64,000 bases of DNA. It comes from Methyloterricola oryzae. GTDB taxonomy: Bacteria; Pseudomonadota; Gammaproteobacteria; Methylococcales; Methylococcaceae. Of the stretch, positions 35,450-46,782 are shown piece by piece. The stretch covers positions 1-64,000 of the forward strand of contig NZ_JYNS01000007.1 of the NCBI RefSeq assembly GCF_000934725.1. The letters run 5' to 3'. Positions within the stretch are counted from its first letter, which is position 1; the number at the start of each line of letters is the position of its first letter. Position numbers and translations under genes: made by a program. A model generated the notes under the pieces. That model searched no databases and was not told where the DNA came from. It worked only from the letters and a program-made list of their open reading frames with translations.

Positions 35450-36253
35450 ATGAACAACCCACCTGACATCCTGAAGAAAATCCTTGCCCGCAAGCGGGAA
35501 GAGATCACCGAACGCCAAGCCAAGATCAGCCTGCCGGAACTGCGGTCCATGGCCGAAGCGGCGGGTCCGGCCCGCGGGTTTGTGAAGTCGATACGGAATC
35601 GGCTAGCCAAGGGCCAGGCGGCGGTCATAGCAGAAATCAAGAAGGCCTCGCCCAGCAAGGGCGTGTTGCGGGAAGACTTCCGGCCCGGCGAGATCGCGCG
35701 CAGCTATGAGGCCGGTGGTGCGGCCTGTCTATCGGTACTGACCGACCGGGATTTCTTTCAGGGCGCAGAGGCCTACCTGGAAATGGCCCGCAATGCCTGT
35801 TACCTGCCAGTCATCCGCAAGGATTTTCTCATCGATCCCTATCAGGTTTACGAAGCGCGAGCCATCGGAGCGGATTGCATCCTGCTGATCGCTGCCGCGC
35901 TGGACAAAGCCACCATGGCTGATCTGGCACGCCTGGCCGGCGAACTGGGCATGGACGTGCTGATCGAGGTGCACGACGCGGCGGAACTGGAACAGGTGTT
36001 GCCCTTGGAATTGCCGCTGGTGGGCATCAACAACCGCAACCTGCGAACCTTCGACGTATCGCTGCAGACCACCTTGGACCTGCTGCCCATGATCGGCCCG
36101 GAGCGGACCGTCGTGACCGAGAGCGGCATCCTGGAACCCGCCGATGTAGCCTACATGCGGGAGCGCGGAGTGCATGCCTTCCTGGTGGGAGAAGCCTTCA
36201 TGCGCGCCGACAACCCGGGGGAGCGCCTCAAGCATCTCTTCTTTGCAGCCTGA
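35450..36253 (+). CDS. trpC: Indole-3-glycerol-phosphate synthase
   Basis: Closes the indole ring. The 267 residues show the TIM-barrel motifs [13 protein letters not shown] (catalytic Lys), [20 protein letters not shown] and [11 protein letters not shown]. It is a single-function enzyme without a fused TrpF domain. It follows trpD by 91 bases. trpF, trpB and trpA are not in the window. Confidence 0.96.
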   Translation: MNNPPDILKKILARKREEITERQAKISLPELRSMAEAAGPARGFVKSIRNRLAKGQAAVIAEIKKASPSKGVLREDFRPGEIARSYEAGGAACLSVLTDRDFFQGAEAYLEMARNACYLPVIRKDFLIDPYQVYEARAIGADCILLIAAALDKATMADLARLAGELGMDVLIEVHDAAELEQVLPLELPLVGINNRNLRTFDVSLQTTLDLLPMIGPERTVVTESGILEPADVAYMRERGVHAFLVGEAFMRADNPGERLKHLFFAA

Positions 36254-36261
36254 TTAACCGA

Positions 36262-37323
36262 TCAGACTTCGCCAGCGGCGGCAGCGCCGTCCAACGTCAT
36301 TTCCTCGGCCGCTGCATTGAGGTCCCTCAGCGCTGCTACAAAACCTGCGGCAAACAGCCTGTGCGACCTCTCTCGCTTGGCAGCCAACTCGGGATCGGAA
36401 ATCGTCGGCAGAATCACGGGATTGGTATTGATCTCCCAAACCTGCAGGTTGCCATCCTGATCCACGCTGTAGTCGATCCGGCCAAACTGGATCTGGGCCA
36501 GCGAACAGATTTCCCGCAATTTCTCGGCATGCGGGTTTTGACAGAGGTAATCCAACTCCCGATTAAGATGGACTTGCTCCTGCTCGGAGGATGAGAATTT
36601 GACGACCCAGCGCCTTGAAAACCACAGGTGGGCCGGTACGATGTGGCGTCCCACCACAAAGGCGCCATATTTGTTATAGAGCCCGACCGAATCCGCCGTC
36701 GCGGAGAATTCGGACACGATGATATCGCGCCGCCTATGGATCCGCCGCCGCACACGGGAAATGAAACCGGTCAGTGACCGGTCCCGCCACACCGGTGTAA
36801 CCTCTGCATGACCGGGGCCTCCCTTTGGTTTGCTCGCCGAGGTCTTGCCGCTTTTCCAGCGCTCCAGCCCAATCAGGCGCTGAATCTCCGCTTCGACTTC
36901 CGCCGCTGACGACAGCAAGCTGGTGCGCGGTGCGTTATGGTCATTTGCCACTCGGACGAACACGGGATAGCGGGCTGAAGCCCATGGTCCGTCGGCACGA
37001 TAGACGGCAAATCGGTTGATGCCCCGCTCGAAAAGCAGGTTGAGCAGTTCGTAACGCAACAGCGAGCCACTGGGACTGTTCAGGACCAAGATGTCAGGCC
37101 GCTCGCGCGTAATGTGCTCATGAACCCGCGCAGCGGCCGCCTTCTGAAAGAGCAACAGTCGATCGATATCGGTAAAAATCGCCACACCCGAAGGTAGGTT
37201 CATCACATCAACCTTACTGCCGTAAGGGATGAGTTGAACCTGAGAGGCCAGAACCTGTCCGGACGTAGCCAGAAACCTCGGCCACGTATAGGTATGCTCC
37301 GCAGTGATGAAGACCATGATCAT
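36262..37323 (-). CDS. ATP-grasp-like protein, unknown substrate
   Basis: Encodes 353 residues. The C-terminal third looks like an ATP-grasp active site (AQIQFGRIDYSVDQDGN, then VWEINTNPVI with metal-binding Glu and Asn). The N-terminal part resembles a preATP-grasp region but has no family signature I can name. A basic linker (SRVRRRIHRRRD) lies in the middle. It is a single gene, convergent with trpC. It may ligate a peptide or amino acid, or be a relative of the RimK/YheC groups. Confidence 0.6.
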   Translation of the reverse strand: MIMVFITAEHTYTWPRFLATSGQVLASQVQLIPYGSKVDVMNLPSGVAIFTDIDRLLLFQKAAAARVHEHITRERPDILVLNSPSGSLLRYELLNLLFERGINRFAVYRADGPWASARYPVFVRVANDHNAPRTSLLSSAAEVEAEIQRLIGLERWKSGKTSASKPKGGPGHAEVTPVWRDRSLTGFISRVRRRIHRRRDIIVSEFSATADSVGLYNKYGAFVVGRHIVPAHLWFSRRWVVKFSSSEQEQVHLNRELDYLCQNPHAEKLREICSLAQIQFGRIDYSVDQDGNLQVWEINTNPVILPTISDPELAAKRERSHRLFAAGFVAALRDLNAAAEEMTLDGAAAAGEV

Positions 37324-37806
37324 GGCCGCAACTCCCTAGCTTCGTGCGAGAAATGATAATGACACGAAGTATGGCGATAGCGTCAAGCCGGCAATTTGAC
37401 TACGCAATCCCGCCTATGCCGCCACCGCCGAATCAGACGGTCCTGAGCGTCACGGATGATCTGAGAGAATTGAGATGGCCTGCGCAGTCCTTGAAGTCGG
37501 GGCGTGACATAGATCCAGGCGAGCGAGCTCCAAGGCTGCAGATTTCCGGAATCCAGCTTTTAGCAACGCAGTTCATGCGCGTGATGCGCGGCGACTAAGC
37601 CATTGGCTTGATGAGGACAAAAGGAGAGGATCTTCGCAATCTGATGAGTCAACCGCCATTGCGGCGGTTCAAAGCGGGAGCCAGTTTAAGTCCCAATAGA
37701 ATTTCTTACGGTGCTCAACCCAGGAGAAAAAAAGCCGTGGGCAATTTGAACCCACGGCACCACTCAAAGCACAGCGAACGAGAAATCGAAGCAGATGAGA
37801 AAGCTT
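37324..37806. other. Gap of about 480 bases
   Basis: Holds a terminator for the downstream minus-strand gene, a hairpin AACCGCC-ATTGC-GGCGGTT at 37651-37669 without a T-run, and short open frames on the plus strand with no family signal or binding site. I see no convincing gene. Confidence 0.5.
37727..37758 (-). terminator. Intrinsic terminator of the sorted exoprotein gene
   Basis: On the minus strand GCCGTGGG-TTCAAATTG-CCCACGGC is followed by TTTTTTTC, about 50 bases after the stop at 37807. Confidence 0.9.
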
Positions 37807-38481
37807 TTAGGCCGCTGAATCCAAAGAACGGCGGCGGCCAATCACAGACAGCGACGCCAAGGCGCTGATCAGTAACCATACGGCGGGCGGAACTGGAACG
37901 GTCGTGACAGTCTTTGTGCTGCCATCGAACAGACTGCCGAATAGGTCAAGAATGTTGCCTGATTGCGGATCTAGCGTCAGATAAACGCTCTCGTCAGTGT
38001 TGGCAAATTGGGCGGCCCAACCACCAAAGGAGCTGAACAAAGACCTGAATCCGATCGACGGGTTGGGATTGGAGAACAGAAACTGGCTAGCATCGGCCTC
38101 CACCAGATCCGCAGAAAAGAGATTATCGGAGATGCCAGACCTCGGCGGAGGCAGTTCCGCAGGCCACAGCAGGCCGCTGATAGCGACGCTCCCCCCGACA
38201 AAATCCGAGGAACTGTTAAAGTTGGCAACCAATTCGAACCCACCGTTGTAGACGGTGTACTGAGTCCCGCCGTCGAGCATGGCGAAATAGAACTCCCCTC
38301 CAGCCTTGTTTTTTGCAGTGAGGGTGAAGCCGCCGTCACTGCCATATGGATCGAGATCCACCGTCACCGAAGAGAAGAAACGCGGAAACCCCTCTGGCGG
38401 AATCGCAGCGTAGCTGTCGCTGCTGAATATCGACAAAGTAAACGCCAGCACCAAAAAAACGACTGAATAGGCAAATTTCAT
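37807..38481 (-). CDS. Exoprotein with VPxPA-type C-terminal sorting signal
   Basis: Encodes 224 residues with a signal peptide (FLVLAFTLSIFSSDSYA) and a C-terminal VPVPPAVWLLISALASLS plus Arg-rich end, the tripartite signal of PEP-CTERM-like proteins recognised by exosortase. The middle is Ser/Gly/Phe-rich and looks beta-rich. The start at 38481 has AGGAGC upstream. No exosortase gene lies in the window, so sorting depends on genes elsewhere. Confidence 0.78.
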   Translation of the reverse strand: MKFAYSVVFLVLAFTLSIFSSDSYAAIPPEGFPRFFSSVTVDLDPYGSDGGFTLTAKNKAGGEFYFAMLDGGTQYTVYNGGFELVANFNSSSDFVGGSVAISGLLWPAELPPPRSGISDNLFSADLVEADASQFLFSNPNPSIGFRSLFSSFGGWAAQFANTDESVYLTLDPQSGNILDLFGSLFDGSTKTVTTVPVPPAVWLLISALASLSVIGRRRSLDSAA

Positions 38482-39065
38482 GCTAAAGCTCCTATTTATC
38501 CAGTTCTGGAAAAGCAATTTGCGAGTGATTTCACCGAGTACAAGCAACACCCCCTGGACATCGACTCAACGACCACTGCTGCATGGCCTCCAGCCGGCGG
38601 CCAAACCCCGAAGGACTGCTTCCGTAATAACCATTCTTACGAAATTTCTTTAGAAATCACATAGATAGTTACATGCCTTTTGAGCATAGACACTAATTTT
38701 TGAATTGCAAATGTGAACTGCGGCACAAATTTGACATTCAGCAAAAAGGGTGAAGACCGCTAGCTGACACAGTTTGCAGGGCATCTGCCACCGCGTTTGC
38801 GGGCACAATTCGATTGTTCAATTTTCTGAAACTTTAAATTTTTTATTGTCCACCCCAAATTTCCACATCGCCCGCGCGCCTCCCAATCCGGAGTACATGC
38901 GACCGACTGGCACACGATCGCGGGCTTCCAATCCGCGCGGACCCTGTTGTGGCGGAATGAGTCATCCGCGGCGCACTCCATCCTGCGACCCGACTCAACA
39001 GCTTGGAGCCGCCTCGGCAGATCAATTGGGTTAAAATGAGACTTCGTCGATCCACCATAACCATC
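38482..39065. other. Long AT-rich divergent region before ygiQ
   Basis: About 580 bases between two divergent genes, with lower GC around 38640-38860 than the flanks. It contains a small perfect palindrome at 38644-38657 and several AT-rich stretches but no recognisable gene or RNA. Promoters for both genes should be here; none is convincing. Confidence 0.45.
38644..38657. repeat. Small palindrome in the divergent region
   Basis: ATTTCT-TT-AGAAAT is a perfect 6+6 inverted repeat upstream of the sorted exoprotein gene. It could be an operator, but AT-rich palindromes of this length arise by chance. Confidence 0.25.
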
Positions 39066-41210
39066 ATGCAGAGCGCCCCAGACCTATTCTCCTACCGCAA
39101 ATACTGGGCAAAGCGTTTCGGCATTGCTCCGCAATTGCCTACATGCCGAGCCGAAATGGATACGCTGGGTTGGGACTCGTGCGATGTCGTGTTGGTTACC
39201 GGCGATGCCTACGTAGACCACCCGAGTTTTGGCATGGCCCTGATCGGGCGGCTTTTGGAAGCCCAGGGCTTTCGCGTGGGCATCCTTGCCCAGCCGGCCT
39301 GGCACAGTGCCGTGGATTTTCAGAGATTGGGCCGCCCAAACCTGTTTTTCGGGGTCACAGGCGGCAACATGGACTCCATGGTCAACCGCTATACCTCGGA
39401 CCGCCGCATTCGATCCAACGATGCCTATACCCCCGGCGGAGAAGCAGACAAGCGTCCTGACCGCTGCGTCCTGGTCTACGCGCAGCGCTGCCGAGAGGCC
39501 TACCGGGATGTACCCATCGTTCTTGGAGGCATCGAGGCCAGCCTCCGGCGCATCGCTCACTACGATTACTGGTCGGACAAGGTTCGCCGTTCAGTCCTGG
39601 TGGACAGCAAGGCCGACCTGCTGGTCTATGGGAATGGGGAGAGACAGGTGGTCGAAATCGCGCACCGGCTTGCCAAGGGGGAATCCGTTGAGGCATTGAC
39701 CGACATCCGCGGTACCGCGTTCATGCTTAAGGGCCTACCCGCAGATTGGCATGAACTGGACTCCAGCCGCGTGGATGAGCCAGGCCTTGTCGCCCCTCCA
39801 GGCAACCCATACGCGGCCGAGCCGCCTGCCTGTGCCCCTGTCGCCCAGGACGCATCGCTGACACCCGGCGACAAGCCAGTCCGTTTTCGGCACATTTCAG
39901 CGCTGACGCAGCGAGAGCGCACCGTCATTCGCCTACCGGCCTTTGAAGCAGTTCGGGATGATGCCGTGCTGTATGCCCACGCGTCCCGGGTCCTGCACCA
40001 GGAAACCAACCCTGGCAACGCCCGCGCCCTGGTGCAACGTCACGGCGACCGTGACGTCTGGTTGAATCCGCCGCCGATTCCACTGACCACGGCGGAGATG
40101 GACGGCGTCTACGGCTTGCCCTATAGCCGCCTGCCGCACCGCTCCTATGAGGAGTCAAAGATCCCAGCCTTCGAGATGATCCAGCACTCGGTCACCATCA
40201 TGCGCGGCTGCTTTGGCGGATGCACCTTTTGCTCCATCACCGAGCATGAGGGCCGTATCATTCAAAGCCGCTCGGAGGATTCCATCATCCGCGAAATCGA
40301 GGCGATCCGGGATATATCGCCCGCGTTCACCGGCATCATTTCGGACTTGGGCGGCCCCACTGCCAACATGTACCGGCTGACCTGTAAGAGCCCTGACATC
40401 GAGGCAAGCTGCCGCCGTCCTTCCTGCGTCTTCCCCGGCGTGTGTAAGAACCTGATCACTGACCACGGCCCGCTGATTCGCTTGTACCGCCGAGCCCGCG
40501 CAATTCCGGGCATCAAGAAGATACTCGTCGCGTCAGGCCTGCGTTACGATCTGGCAGTGCTTTCGCCTGAGTATGTCAAGGAACTCGCCTCCCATCATGT
40601 GGGCGGCTATCTGAAAATCGCCCCGGAGCATACCGAACCCGGGCCGCTTTCAAAGATGATGAAGCCGGGTATCGGCACCTACGACCGCTTCAAGCTGCTG
40701 TTCGACAAGTATTCCCGCGAAGCAGGCAAGGAGCAGTACCTGATCCCGTATTTCATCGCGGCACATCCCGGAACCAGCGATGAGGACATGCTCAATCTCG
40801 CGCTCTGGCTCAAGCGCAATGGCTTCCGTGCCGACCAGGTACAGGCATTCCTGCCCTCGCCTATGGCGACCGCGACTGCCATGTACCATTCGGGCAAGAA
40901 CCCCCTGCATAAGGTCACGCGCGTCAGCGAGCCGGTCCCCGTGCCCCGCTCAATGAAGCAGCGGCGCTTGCACAAGGCTTTTCTCCGTTACCACGATCCC
41001 AATAACTGGCCATTGTTGCGGGATGCGCTCAAGCGCATGGGCCGTGCCGACCTGATAGGCAACGGCAAGCACCATCTGGTGCCCCGGTTTCAACCGGTAG
41101 GAACGGGCGAGGAAGGTGAAGGCAAGCGCGTCAGTCGCAAGGCCCTGTCCTTCCGCACTCAGCATACGGGACTGCCCAAGGATGGCAGGCCTACGCGCGC
41201 AAAACGCTAA
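39066..41210 (+). CDS. ygiQ: YgiQ family radical SAM protein
   Basis: Large radical SAM protein of unknown reaction, 714 residues. It has the family N-terminus ([14 protein letters not shown]), [32 protein letters not shown], then the cluster motif CFGGCTFC and [16 protein letters not shown] start at ATG 39066; ATG 39036 is also in frame. It is a single gene between an AT-rich control region and a convergent regulator gene. Confidence 0.93.
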   Translation: MQSAPDLFSYRKYWAKRFGIAPQLPTCRAEMDTLGWDSCDVVLVTGDAYVDHPSFGMALIGRLLEAQGFRVGILAQPAWHSAVDFQRLGRPNLFFGVTGGNMDSMVNRYTSDRRIRSNDAYTPGGEADKRPDRCVLVYAQRCREAYRDVPIVLGGIEASLRRIAHYDYWSDKVRRSVLVDSKADLLVYGNGERQVVEIAHRLAKGESVEALTDIRGTAFMLKGLPADWHELDSSRVDEPGLVAPPGNPYAAEPPACAPVAQDASLTPGDKPVRFRHISALTQRERTVIRLPAFEAVRDDAVLYAHASRVLHQETNPGNARALVQRHGDRDVWLNPPPIPLTTAEMDGVYGLPYSRLPHRSYEESKIPAFEMIQHSVTIMRGCFGGCTFCSITEHEGRIIQSRSEDSIIREIEAIRDISPAFTGIISDLGGPTANMYRLTCKSPDIEASCRRPSCVFPGVCKNLITDHGPLIRLYRRARAIPGIKKILVASGLRYDLAVLSPEYVKELASHHVGGYLKIAPEHTEPGPLSKMMKPGIGTYDRFKLLFDKYSREAGKEQYLIPYFIAAHPGTSDEDMLNLALWLKRNGFRADQVQAFLPSPMATATAMYHSGKNPLHKVTRVSEPVPVPRSMKQRRLHKAFLRYHDPNNWPLLRDALKRMGRADLIGNGKHHLVPRFQPVGTGEEGEGKRVSRKALSFRTQHTGLPKDGRPTRAKR

Positions 41211-41228
41211 CCCACAACCGAAGGCAGT

Positions 41229-42449
41229 TCAGCGCAGTTGCTTGCCAATCTCCGAGGCGTAGGTGATCGCGTCGATATAGCATTGTAATGGGGCGGCTTG
41301 CGCGGTTATGCCTTTACCGCCCACTTCATCAAAAGCGCCCCGCTCGAGAGCCAGCGTAAACTGTAGCACTTCACCGATGGGGCCCGCCCCGTGCAGCAAG
41401 GCCTGATTGATCTCGTCGTGCAGGCGCAGCTTTTCCAGAATGTAGGCCATGGGCGCGTCCATGATGGCGTCCAGCAGCGAGAAAAGGCCGGCAATGTGGT
41501 AGGACTCCGTGGCTTCGCGCCCCAGGTTCTGGGCTATCGTCTCGCAGGTCTTGGCCCGTACCAGCGCCATGTTCATCAATTCTCGCGGCCTAAACTCGAT
41601 GGCATTGACCAGGGCCACGCTCACCCAATTCTTGATGCGCTGCAGACCGAAGAAGACGACGGCACGCTTGATGGACTCGACTTGCCGGGGCATGCCGAAG
41701 TAGGCTGAATTGATCAGGCGCAGCAACTTGTAGCTGAGGGTGACGTCGTTACTGACCATCTCCTCGACCTGCCTGATCCCCACCTCAGGGTCTTGCAGAT
41801 AGCTAAGAAGTTTGAGCGCGGATAGCCGGTCGGCGGGAATTTCGGTCCCGTGGATCAGCCGCGGATGCACGAAAAACGAGCCTTCGTAGAAATCGAAACC
41901 GAGCCGCTGGAAGTAATCGTACTGGTCGGCGGTTTCCAATGCGCGAACCAGAAAATGGGGCCTGCGTTGCGGTGGCGGCGCCGCTGTGAGCTGGCTAAAG
42001 CCACCTGTCGCACCCGCTTCCATGCTGCACAGCGATATGAATCCGGCCTCTTTTTGCAGCGCACTCAGACTCTGGGTCAGGTTGTCCACCGCAATCCGCA
42101 CCCCCTGGCTCGCAAGTTCGCCGATGAGCCTCGCGCTTTCCGGGTCTGCGATTGCCGACTCTGGCAGCGCAAACACCAGGCGGTTGCGCGGCCAGGCCAC
42201 ATGCTCGCAGCAGGGCAAGAGTTCCGCAGGCAAACGGATCAAGCTTACGTTGTCCCCTACGATGGATTCCAGCGCCAGGTCTCTGGATGCATCCACCAGT
42301 GACGCCGCCAAACACGCAGGATCATCCCCGACACCGGCACGCCATGCATTACCGCTGCAAAGCTTCAACTCATAGCCATAGATTCCGAGGGAACGGTCAT
42401 AAATTGGGAGGCGGGCTATCAGTCCGTCGAACATTCGAACTCGAGTCAT
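41229..42449 (-). CDS. EAL-HDOD signalling protein (YuxH type), catalytically degenerate
   Basis: Encodes 406 residues. The N-terminal half is an EAL-like fold that has lost the EAL and metal residues (YGYELKL at the start, then FDFYEGSFF). The C-terminal half is an HDOD domain (SNDVTLSYKLLRLINSAYFG, ESYHIAGLFSLLDAIM). These proteins probably bind rather than cleave cyclic di-GMP and act as output modules. The start at 42449 gives the usual family length. Confidence 0.85.
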   Translation of the reverse strand: MTRVRMFDGLIARLPIYDRSLGIYGYELKLCSGNAWRAGVGDDPACLAASLVDASRDLALESIVGDNVSLIRLPAELLPCCEHVAWPRNRLVFALPESAIADPESARLIGELASQGVRIAVDNLTQSLSALQKEAGFISLCSMEAGATGGFSQLTAAPPPQRRPHFLVRALETADQYDYFQRLGFDFYEGSFFVHPRLIHGTEIPADRLSALKLLSYLQDPEVGIRQVEEMVSNDVTLSYKLLRLINSAYFGMPRQVESIKRAVVFFGLQRIKNWVSVALVNAIEFRPRELMNMALVRAKTCETIAQNLGREATESYHIAGLFSLLDAIMDAPMAYILEKLRLHDEINQALLHGAGPIGEVLQFTLALERGAFDEVGGKGITAQAAPLQCYIDAITYASEIGKQLR

Positions 42450-42630
42450 GTCTATGGGTTGGGTGCTCCGGAGTTTAGCAATGGCCGAGGCAAACACAAG
42501 AACCGCGTATTCAACTCGGCCGCAAGGAATTATTAACCTCCTCAACCTACGGAATTGCTTGGATAACACTAAAAAAGCAAATATCCTTAACACGTTGATG
42601 CGGTTGCCAGGACTCTAGAACCAAGAAACG

Positions 42631-45420
42631 ATGAACAAACTGCAACTGTTTGAGGAGTCCTCCGCCTTTACCGAGGACAATGCAGGTTTTCTTGAGAAGC
42701 TGTACGAAAACTATCTGCTGGATCCCAATTCCGTCGATCCTTCCTGGCGCGACAAATTTTCGTCCATGCAGGCGCCTGAGGATTTCGCGCCACCCACGCC
42801 CGCTACGTCCCTACCCTCGGCCGAACTGCTGAGCCTGGCGCTGCGTAAGCAGGCAGCGGTAGATCGCCTGATTGCCCAATACCGTACCCGCGGTCACCAA
42901 GCGGCGGACAACAATCCACTCAAACTAACTGCACCACCATTCATCCGCGATCTTGACCCCAGGACTCACGGGCTGGGTGCGCATGACATGGATTCGCTGT
43001 TTTACGTGGACATCCTTCGCAATGCGGAGAAGCAGCCGTTGCGTGAGATTTTGGGACGCCTGCATGAGACCTACTGCGGCAGCATCGGTGCGGAGTACTC
43101 TCACATCGTGGATACGGAACTGCGCGAATGGATACAGCGTCGGCTGGAAGGTTCTCGGGCACGTATTCGACTCAGCCCGGAGGAAAAGCACTGGCTCCTG
43201 GAATTGCTGGTGGCCGCCGAGGGCATAGAAAAGTACCTTCACCGCAAATACGTGGGACAGAAGCGCTTCTCTCTCGAGGGAGGAGAAAGCCTCATTGCCC
43301 TGTTGGATGAACTCATCCAGCGCTCCGGCGAGCAAGGTACCCGCGAAATCGTCATTGGCATGGCCCACCGCGGACGCCTGAATGTCCTGGTCAACATCAT
43401 GGGTAAGAAGCCCAGTCTGTTGTTCCAGGAGTTCGAGGAAACCGCCACCCACGACCCAAGTCCCAATGGCACCGGGGACGTGAAATACCACATGGGGTTC
43501 TCTTCTGACGTGGAGACCCCCGGAGGCCCAGTGCACTTGGCCCTGGCGTTCAACCCTTCGCACCTGGAAGTCATCAATCCGGTCGTGGAAGGCTCCGTGC
43601 GCGCGCGCCAGGACCGCTGGCCGGAGGACGGTGAAACGGCGGTGATGCCGGTACTAATCCACGGCGACGCGGCTTTTGCCGGTCAGGGCGTGGTGATGGA
43701 GACCCTCAATATGTCGGAGACCCGGGCTTACACCACGGGAGGCACAATACACGTCGTAGTGAACAATCAGATCGGTTTCACCACCAGCAACCCCTTCGAC
43801 GCGCGCTCAACACTCTACTGCACCGACGTGGCCAACATGATTCAGGCGCCGGTGTTCCATGTAAACGGAGACGACCCCGAGGCGGTCATCTATATCACCC
43901 GGCTCGCCGTCGAGTTCCGCATGAAATTCAAGCGGGACGTGGTAATCGACCTGATCTGCTACCGCCGGCATGGCCACAACGAAGTGGATGAACCGGCCGT
44001 TACCCAACCCTTGATGTACTCCTACATCCGGAACCATCCAAGCGTTCGCAAGCTGTATGCGGACCGTCTGGTCGCGGAAGGCGTGGTTCACGATCAGGAA
44101 GTCAGCAGCCTGGACGAAGCCTATCAGCATCGCCTGGAGAACCAGGGCGTCGCCTTGCGCGCCACCCTGCGCGATACCACCAACTACGCACGGACCCGCT
44201 GGGATCGCTTCATCGGCAAGGAATGGACAGAGCCCTGCGAAACGGCCGTGCACATGGAGCAGCTGATTTCCGCCGGCAATGCCTTGCTGCGGATTCCGCC
44301 CGGGTTCGAACTGCATCCGCGCGCATCCGCGATCATCGAAGCACGCCGAAAAATGGCGGAAGGCAATACGTCCGTTGATTGGGGCTTCGCCGAGAACCTG
44401 GCCTATGCCACCTTGCTGATGGAGGGTCATCATATCCGCTTCAGCGGGCAGGACGTGGGGCGCGGCACGTTTTTCCATCGTCACGCCATCCTCTATGACC
44501 AGAAAAATGGCGATGCCCTGATCCGCCTCCAGCATCTGGCGCCCAATCAAGGTCGCTTCCAGATTTTCGACTCACTGCTGTCCGAGGAGGGGGTGCTGGG
44601 CTTCGAGTATGGTTACAGCACCACGGAACCCGACACGCTGATCATCTGGGAGGCGCAGTTCGGGGACTTCGCCAATGGTGCACAGGTTGTTATCGATCAG
44701 TTCATCACCTCCGGTGAAACCAAATGGGGGCGCCTCAGCGGACTGGTCATGCTGTTGCCCCACGGCTACGAAGGCCAGGGCCCCGAACACTCATCGGCGC
44801 GCCTGGAGCGTTACCTGCAACTCTGCGCCGAACAGAACATCCAGGTCTGTGTGCCCACTACGCCCGCGCAGATATTCCATTTGCTGCGCCGCCAGATTCT
44901 GCGCACCTATCGCAAACCCCTGGTCACGCTGACGCCGAAGAGTCTGTTGCGGCACAAACTGGCCGTTTCCTCCTTAAGCGATTTGGCCACTGGCCGCTTC
45001 CAGACCGTGATCGGCGAAACCGAGGCCCTGCCTGCCAAAGAGGTTACCCGTGCGGTAATATGCAGCGGCAAAATTTATTACGATCTTCTGGAAATGCGGC
45101 GGCGAGAAAACATCAGGCACGTTGCCATTTTGCGGATCGAACAACTGTACCCTTTCCCGCTCGATGACTTCGCCGAAGCGCTCGATCCCTACACCAATCT
45201 CAAGGAGCTGATCTGGTGCCAGGAAGAGCCCGAGAACCAGGGTGCCTGGCACCAGATCAGGCACCGTTTCCTGAGTTTGAGCAATCCTGGGTTTACCCTC
45301 GGATACGCGGGACGACCCAATTGCGCGGCACCGTCCGTGGGCAAGTTCAGTCGGCATTTGGCGCAGCAGAAGCAGTTGCTGGAGGAAGCGTTTTTCGCGG
45401 AACCCAGCCTCACCCGTTAG
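42631..45420 (+). CDS. sucA: 2-oxoglutarate dehydrogenase E1 component
   Basis: Thiamine-dependent decarboxylase of the TCA cycle, 929 residues. It has the N-terminal E2-binding segment ([17 protein letters not shown]), the active-site [18 protein letters not shown] and [12 protein letters not shown], and the E1-specific [20 protein letters not shown]. It is followed after 11 bases by sucB. Its presence implies a closed oxidative TCA cycle if E3 is supplied. Confidence 0.97.
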   Translation: MNKLQLFEESSAFTEDNAGFLEKLYENYLLDPNSVDPSWRDKFSSMQAPEDFAPPTPATSLPSAELLSLALRKQAAVDRLIAQYRTRGHQAADNNPLKLTAPPFIRDLDPRTHGLGAHDMDSLFYVDILRNAEKQPLREILGRLHETYCGSIGAEYSHIVDTELREWIQRRLEGSRARIRLSPEEKHWLLELLVAAEGIEKYLHRKYVGQKRFSLEGGESLIALLDELIQRSGEQGTREIVIGMAHRGRLNVLVNIMGKKPSLLFQEFEETATHDPSPNGTGDVKYHMGFSSDVETPGGPVHLALAFNPSHLEVINPVVEGSVRARQDRWPEDGETAVMPVLIHGDAAFAGQGVVMETLNMSETRAYTTGGTIHVVVNNQIGFTTSNPFDARSTLYCTDVANMIQAPVFHVNGDDPEAVIYITRLAVEFRMKFKRDVVIDLICYRRHGHNEVDEPAVTQPLMYSYIRNHPSVRKLYADRLVAEGVVHDQEVSSLDEAYQHRLENQGVALRATLRDTTNYARTRWDRFIGKEWTEPCETAVHMEQLISAGNALLRIPPGFELHPRASAIIEARRKMAEGNTSVDWGFAENLAYATLLMEGHHIRFSGQDVGRGTFFHRHAILYDQKNGDALIRLQHLAPNQGRFQIFDSLLSEEGVLGFEYGYSTTEPDTLIIWEAQFGDFANGAQVVIDQFITSGETKWGRLSGLVMLLPHGYEGQGPEHSSARLERYLQLCAEQNIQVCVPTTPAQIFHLLRRQILRTYRKPLVTLTPKSLLRHKLAVSSLSDLATGRFQTVIGETEALPAKEVTRAVICSGKIYYDLLEMRRRENIRHVAILRIEQLYPFPLDDFAEALDPYTNLKELIWCQEEPENQGAWHQIRHRFLSLSNPGFTLGYAGRPNCAAPSVGKFSRHLAQQKQLLEEAFFAEPSLTR

Positions 45421-45431
45421 GACATCAGACC

Positions 45432-46679
45432 ATGCGCATTGAAGTCGCAGTACCCAACCTTCCGGAATCCGTTCAAGACGCTACTGTCCTACAATGGCAC
45501 AAGCGCCCCGGCGAGAAGGTCGGCAAGGGTGAAACCTTGGTCGAGTTGGAAACCGATAAAGTCGTGCTGGATGTGCCCGCACCGGACGATGGCATCTTGG
45601 CCGAAGTGAAGTGCGAAAAAAGTGCCGTCGTGGGGGCAGGTGCGATCCTCGCCCTACTTGACACGGCCCTGGACGCCATCGCCTCCGAGATGCCACCACC
45701 GATGGCGCCATTGCAAGCGTCACCGACGCCCCAAGCCTTTGCTGCCGCAGCGGCGGCGGCGGAATCGCCGCGCGTCACCCTGCCCCAGCCAGTCAGTCCG
45801 GCCGTGAGGCGGCTGCTCACCGAGCATGGGCTCGACCCGTCACAGATCCCGGCTGCGGGAAAGGGCGGACGCTTGACCAAGCAGGACGTCCTGGACTTTC
45901 TCGAATCGCGCAAGTCGCCACCAATTGCAGAGGAACCAAGGACGCCCGCACCAATTTCAACGCCTTTGGCCAATTCGGACTCACGCGAGCGGCGCGTACC
46001 CATGACCCGATTGCGGGCGCGCATCGCCGAGCGCATGCTGCAGTCACAGCAGAATACGGCGACGCTGACGACGTTTAATGAAGTCAATCTGCAGAAAGTG
46101 TTCGAGATCCGCAATGCCTACAAGGCGCGCTTCGAACAGGAACACAAGGTCAAGCTGGGCTTCATGTCGTTTTTCGTCAAAGCGACGGTGGAAGCGCTGA
46201 AGCGCTATCCCATCATCAATGCCTCCATCGAGGGCGACGAGATTGTCTACCACGACTACTACGACATAGGTCTCGCGGTTTCCACCGACCGCGGGCTGGT
46301 GGTGCCCATTCTGCGCAACGCGGATACGCTGGGTTTCGGCGCGATCGAAAAAGCGGTGGTAGATTTCGCCCGCAAGGCGCGCGACGGAAAACTCAGCTAC
46401 GAGGAATTGTCCGGAGGCACTTTCAGCATCACCAATGGCGGCATCTTCGGCTCCATGCTCTCAACCCCGATCCTGAATCCCCCACAGAGTGGGATTCTAG
46501 GCATGCACGCCATCAAGGAACGGCCGGTGGTAGAAGACGGCCAGATCGTGATACGCCCCATGATCTATCTGGCCTTCTCTTATGACCATCGTCTCATAGA
46601 CGGGCGCGAAGCCGTTTCCTTCCTGTTCACTATCAAGGAATTGCTGGAAGATCCGGTTAGATTGGTCTTGGAAGTTTGA
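45432..46679 (+). CDS. sucB: Dihydrolipoamide succinyltransferase (E2)
   Basis: Encodes 415 residues. The lipoyl domain carries Lys43 in [12 protein letters not shown]; an Ala/Pro linker and a peripheral-subunit-binding domain ([18 protein letters not shown]) follow. The catalytic domain ends with [13 protein letters not shown], where His and Asp are catalytic. No lpd (E3) gene follows; the next gene is an exoprotein on the other strand. Confidence 0.97.
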   Translation: MRIEVAVPNLPESVQDATVLQWHKRPGEKVGKGETLVELETDKVVLDVPAPDDGILAEVKCEKSAVVGAGAILALLDTALDAIASEMPPPMAPLQASPTPQAFAAAAAAAESPRVTLPQPVSPAVRRLLTEHGLDPSQIPAAGKGGRLTKQDVLDFLESRKSPPIAEEPRTPAPISTPLANSDSRERRVPMTRLRARIAERMLQSQQNTATLTTFNEVNLQKVFEIRNAYKARFEQEHKVKLGFMSFFVKATVEALKRYPIINASIEGDEIVYHDYYDIGLAVSTDRGLVVPILRNADTLGFGAIEKAVVDFARKARDGKLSYEELSGGTFSITNGGIFGSMLSTPILNPPQSGILGMHAIKERPVVEDGQIVIRPMIYLAFSYDHRLIDGREAVSFLFTIKELLEDPVRLVLEV

Positions 46680-46782
46680 ACCGGGCTACCTTCGACGCTC
46701 GCATTGCCACACTGAGCGTCGGCAAGCGTCAAAGGCAGGTAGGTTTTGATCAGTCAGAAGGCGAACGAGATGTCGCGGTAGG

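Noticed and set aside
37344-37868. Two plus-strand frames of about 85 codons
   Set aside because: Neither has a ribosome site or family signal, and the second runs through a terminator and the next gene.
46693-46721. Terminator after sucB (CGACGCTC/GAGCGTCG)
   Set aside because: The loop is 13 bases and there is no T-run on either strand; at best a weak stop.
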